Position numbers and translations under genes: made by a program | The notes under the pieces: model-generated | Told to the model about the DNA's origin: nothing | The model's database searches: none | Seen by the model: only the letters and a program-made list of their open reading frames with translations | Assembly: GCA_017508895.1 (NCBI GenBank) | Contig: JAFWRA010000187.1 | Coordinates: forward strand, 1-16,129 | From: Bacteroidales bacterium | GTDB taxonomy: Bacteria; Bacteroidota; Bacteroidia; Bacteroidales; F082 | Length of the DNA: 16,129 nucleotides | Reading direction: 5' to 3' | Shown: piece after piece, positions 13,386-16,129 of the stretch | How positions within the stretch are numbered: position 1 is the stretch's first letter | How the letters are laid out: every line of letters begins with the position of its first letter

Positions 13386-15644
13386 ATGCGTAAACTGCTG
13401 CTCATATTTGGACTCTTGTTCTGCTTCGCCTTCACTGCAAAGGCGACCCATCAGCGTGCCGCCGAAATCACCTATACCTGGCTCGGTGGCAATGCCTACG
13501 AGTTTACGCTCACCTGCTTCACCTACACCCCCAGTCCTGCCGGCCTGCAACGCGATTCCCTCCTCGTGCAATGGGGCGACGGCACGGAGGAGTACATCCC
13601 CCGTGTGGTGCTCCAGAACCTGGGCGATGACTACACACTGAATGTGTACAAGAAAATCCACAACTTCTCTTCCTCAGGAATTTACACCATCAGCATGGAG
13701 GACGCCAACCGCAACTATGGAGTGGTCAACGTGCCCAACTCGGTGATGGTGCCCATGCACATTGAGACGGAACTGGTCATCAACCCGTTCTTGGGCTATA
13801 ACAACTCAGTGCAGCTGCTCAACGCACCAGTCGACAAGGGTTGTGTAGGCAAACTCTACCTCCACAATCCTTCTGCCTACGACCCTGATGGTGATAGTTT
13901 GAGTTATAAATTGGTGAACTGCAAAGGCTTGGATGGGTTGGACGTGCCAGGTTATACATTTCCACAGGCATCGCAATCGTTTGAAATTGACCCCATGACG
14001 GGTGAGTTGCGATGGGATGTTCCCGTGATGCAAGGCGAGTATAATGTGGCGTTTATGGTGGAGGAATGGCGGCATGGCATCAAAATCGGTTCCGTGATAC
14101 GTGATATGCAAATCCTGATTTCGGTCTGTGATAACGACCTGCCTGAGATTCAATGTGACGAGCAGTATTGTCTTTTGGCAGGTCAGCAACTTGAATTCCT
14201 CATCTCGGCTTCCGACCCCGATGGCGACAACGTTACACTGACGGCATCGGGAGCACCTTTGGAACTGTCCGTCAGTCCAGCTATCCTCAATCCCGAGTCG
14301 GCTTTTGGATTAAATCCTCAGATGGAGTTTCTTTGGAACACCAGCTATGTTCATATCCGAAACACGCCTTATCAGCTTGTGATTCATGCTAAAGACGATG
14401 CCACCCCTGTGAGCCTGACCAATTTGAAAACCGTCAGCATCAACGTGATGGGACCGAAGGTGCAGAACCTTGTAGCTGAAGTACATGGCCATGATGCCAT
14501 CCTTTCTTGGACGGCTTATCCTTGTTCCAATGCGGTCGCTTTATTGGTCTACCGTAAAGCGGGATGCGATGGCTATGAACCTGATGCTTGTGAGACGGGC
14601 ATTCACGCAGGGTATCAACTTTTGGCTACGTTGGATGATGCCTCGGCTACTACTTATACCGACCATGACTTGCCGCAGGGTGTAGCTTACGAATACCGGG
14701 TGCTTGCCCAGTTCCCCGATGGTGCCTTGAGCATCGTCAGCGACGCCGCTTGCGTGGAGATGAAAAACGATAGTCCATTGATGACGCATGTCACAAACGA
14801 CAGCGTCGACCTTGTGTCGGGTCAGGTCGTTACCTGCTGGGCACAACCCAAAGAGATTGACGAGCAATTTGTCGCGCCGTTCAGTTACACGCTTTCCCGT
14901 ATCCTTGACGGTGAGGCCTCTGTCGTTTATGAAGGCGCCGACACGACTTTCCGCGATGCAAATGTCGATTTGGCAACGGCTAATACTTTATTATATAAGG
15001 TTGAGATGCGCGATGCCCAACAGCAGCTGATGGGTACGAGCGTTTCAGCTTCGGCTGTTATGCTTACAGTTAATAGAACCAACAATGAGGCGCTCCTCAC
15101 ATGGACTGAAGCCGTGCCTTGGCTTGTGGACAGCACCCAAGTCTTCAAAGAAGTGGACGACCATTTCGTGAGGATTGCCACTGTGGCGGGTATGGAATAT
15201 GCCGATGCTGATGTGGAGAGCGACAAGACCTATCGTTATTATGTTCGTACCTTCGGCCATTATACCATTGAAGGTATCCTTCGGCCATTAGTGAACTATT
15301 CCGCCATTGTGATTGTGAATATCGGACAGGACGAACCAATAGAGGAGTTCTCCTACCAACTGCCTAATGTCTTTACTCCGAATGGTGATGGCATCAACGA
15401 TATTTTCGAGCCAAAAGTGACAGGACTATCCCTTATTTCAGGTGCCAAGACCGTGATTTTCAACCGTTGGGGCAATATTCTTCATGACACTGAAGACCCG
15501 CTCATCCAATGGGACGGCAAGAGCAAGCTGACCAAAATGGACTGCCCGCCAGGTACCTACTTCTATGTCACCGATATCACGTACATTGGCGCAACTGGGG
15601 AGGAGAGCCTGCATTTACAAGGCTCCATCACCGTTGTGCGATAA
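13386..15644 (+). CDS. Large surface protein with FN3-like and cadherin-like segments and CHU_C (T9SS type B) sorting domain
   Basis: A 752-residue exported protein. The ATG at 13386 begins a clear signal peptide (MRKLLLIFGLLFCFAFTAKA). An upstream in-frame ATG at 13299 would translate the mscL terminator and a REP repeat, so I reject it. The mature N-terminus THQRAAEITYTWLGGNAYEFTL (residues 21 onward) matches the start of large gliding/CHU_C-associated surface proteins. Two Asp-rich, possibly calcium-binding turns occur: YDPDGDSLSY (Asp166) and SDPDGDNVTL (Asp277). Fibronectin-III-like segments run from ~357 to 640. The sorting domain has NVFTPNGDGIND from ~661, VIFNRWGNILHD, WDGKS, PPGTYFYV and a final LQGSITVVR. 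It is probably exported by the T9SS and attached to the surface. Cargo function is unknown; no enzymatic domain is recognised. Confidence 0.87.
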   Translation: MRKLLLIFGLLFCFAFTAKATHQRAAEITYTWLGGNAYEFTLTCFTYTPSPAGLQRDSLLVQWGDGTEEYIPRVVLQNLGDDYTLNVYKKIHNFSSSGIYTISMEDANRNYGVVNVPNSVMVPMHIETELVINPFLGYNNSVQLLNAPVDKGCVGKLYLHNPSAYDPDGDSLSYKLVNCKGLDGLDVPGYTFPQASQSFEIDPMTGELRWDVPVMQGEYNVAFMVEEWRHGIKIGSVIRDMQILISVCDNDLPEIQCDEQYCLLAGQQLEFLISASDPDGDNVTLTASGAPLELSVSPAILNPESAFGLNPQMEFLWNTSYVHIRNTPYQLVIHAKDDATPVSLTNLKTVSINVMGPKVQNLVAEVHGHDAILSWTAYPCSNAVALLVYRKAGCDGYEPDACETGIHAGYQLLATLDDASATTYTDHDLPQGVAYEYRVLAQFPDGALSIVSDAACVEMKNDSPLMTHVTNDSVDLVSGQVVTCWAQPKEIDEQFVAPFSYTLSRILDGEASVVYEGADTTFRDANVDLATANTLLYKVEMRDAQQQLMGTSVSASAVMLTVNRTNNEALLTWTEAVPWLVDSTQVFKEVDDHFVRIATVAGMEYADADVESDKTYRYYVRTFGHYTIEGILRPLVNYSAIVIVNIGQDEPIEEFSYQLPNVFTPNGDGINDIFEPKVTGLSLISGAKTVIFNRWGNILHDTEDPLIQWDGKSKLTKMDCPPGTYFYVTDITYIGATGEESLHLQGSITVVR

Positions 15645-15651
15645 AAAATGA

Positions 15652-15686
15652 AGGGCCGTCATATTATGGCAGCCCTATCTTTTTTC
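15652..15686. terminator. Bidirectional terminator between CHU_C gene and gap
   Basis: AGGGC (15652-15656) pairs with GCCCT (15672-15676), and an inner GTCAT/ATGGC helix closes a 3-nt loop. ATCTTTTTT follows on the plus strand and TTCATTTTTT on the minus strand, so it can serve both the CHU_C gene and the convergent GAPDH gene. Confidence 0.7.
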
Positions 15687-15728
15687 ATTGCGGTTGCCAC
15701 GCTGTGACAGTCCCACAATAACTAATTA

Positions 15729-16129
<401 letters not shown>

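Overview
The window looks like chromosomal DNA of a Bacteroidales-type Bacteroidota. Three proteins carry type IX secretion (T9SS) sorting domains: one type A and two type B/CHU_C. Seven sites match the Bacteroidota -7 promoter element TAnnTTTG, Shine-Dalgarno sequences are weak, and the DUF1573-yajC-ybbR-coaE gene order is familiar from this phylum. I cannot name a genus. From about 780 onwards the window reads as ordinary, intact core-genome DNA. The first ~780 bases are AT-richer and hold gene debris.

Layout. 1-780: the 3' end of a uracil/hypoxanthine-DNA glycosylase-like gene, a bidirectional terminator, the broken tail of a probable HTH antitoxin gene (minus strand), a 56-bp-spaced direct repeat, and an orphan C-terminal piece resembling DUF4143-type ATPases. 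816-2816 (minus): a stand-alone urocanate hydratase gene (hutU). 2920-4671: a secreted peptidoglycan amidase with a degenerate lysozyme-like N-domain, a CUB-like domain and a T9SS type A tail. Its promoter is back to back with that of hutU. 4754-8339: a tightly packed operon of a CHU_C (T9SS type B) surface protein, a DUF1573 lipoprotein, YajC, a YbbR-domain protein and dephospho-CoA kinase, with three of the four junctions overlapping. 8465-10723: the two subunits of indolepyruvate:ferredoxin oxidoreductase (iorA, iorB), separated by a REP-like palindrome. 10860-10934: tRNA-Asp(GTC) with a textbook promoter and terminator. 11083-12657: peptide chain release factor 3 (prfC). 12825-13250: the large-conductance mechanosensitive channel (mscL). 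13386-15644: a 752-residue CHU_C surface protein with fibronectin-like and cadherin-like segments. 15729-16129 (minus): the C-terminal part of glyceraldehyde-3-phosphate dehydrogenase, cut by the window edge.

How the genes fit together. hutU (histidine degradation) and iorAB (ferredoxin-linked oxidation of aryl-pyruvates) suggest amino-acid catabolism, and iorAB suggests anaerobic metabolism. The three T9SS cargo genes and YajC concern protein export and the cell surface. I see no defence island, phage, complete mobile element, CRISPR array or obviously new multi-gene system. The most interesting points are the catalytic-Glu-less lysozyme-like domain of the amidase, the insertion inside one CHU_C sorting domain, the short ferredoxin-less IorA, several palindromic intergenic repeats, and the decaying toxin-antitoxin-like/ATPase debris at the left edge.
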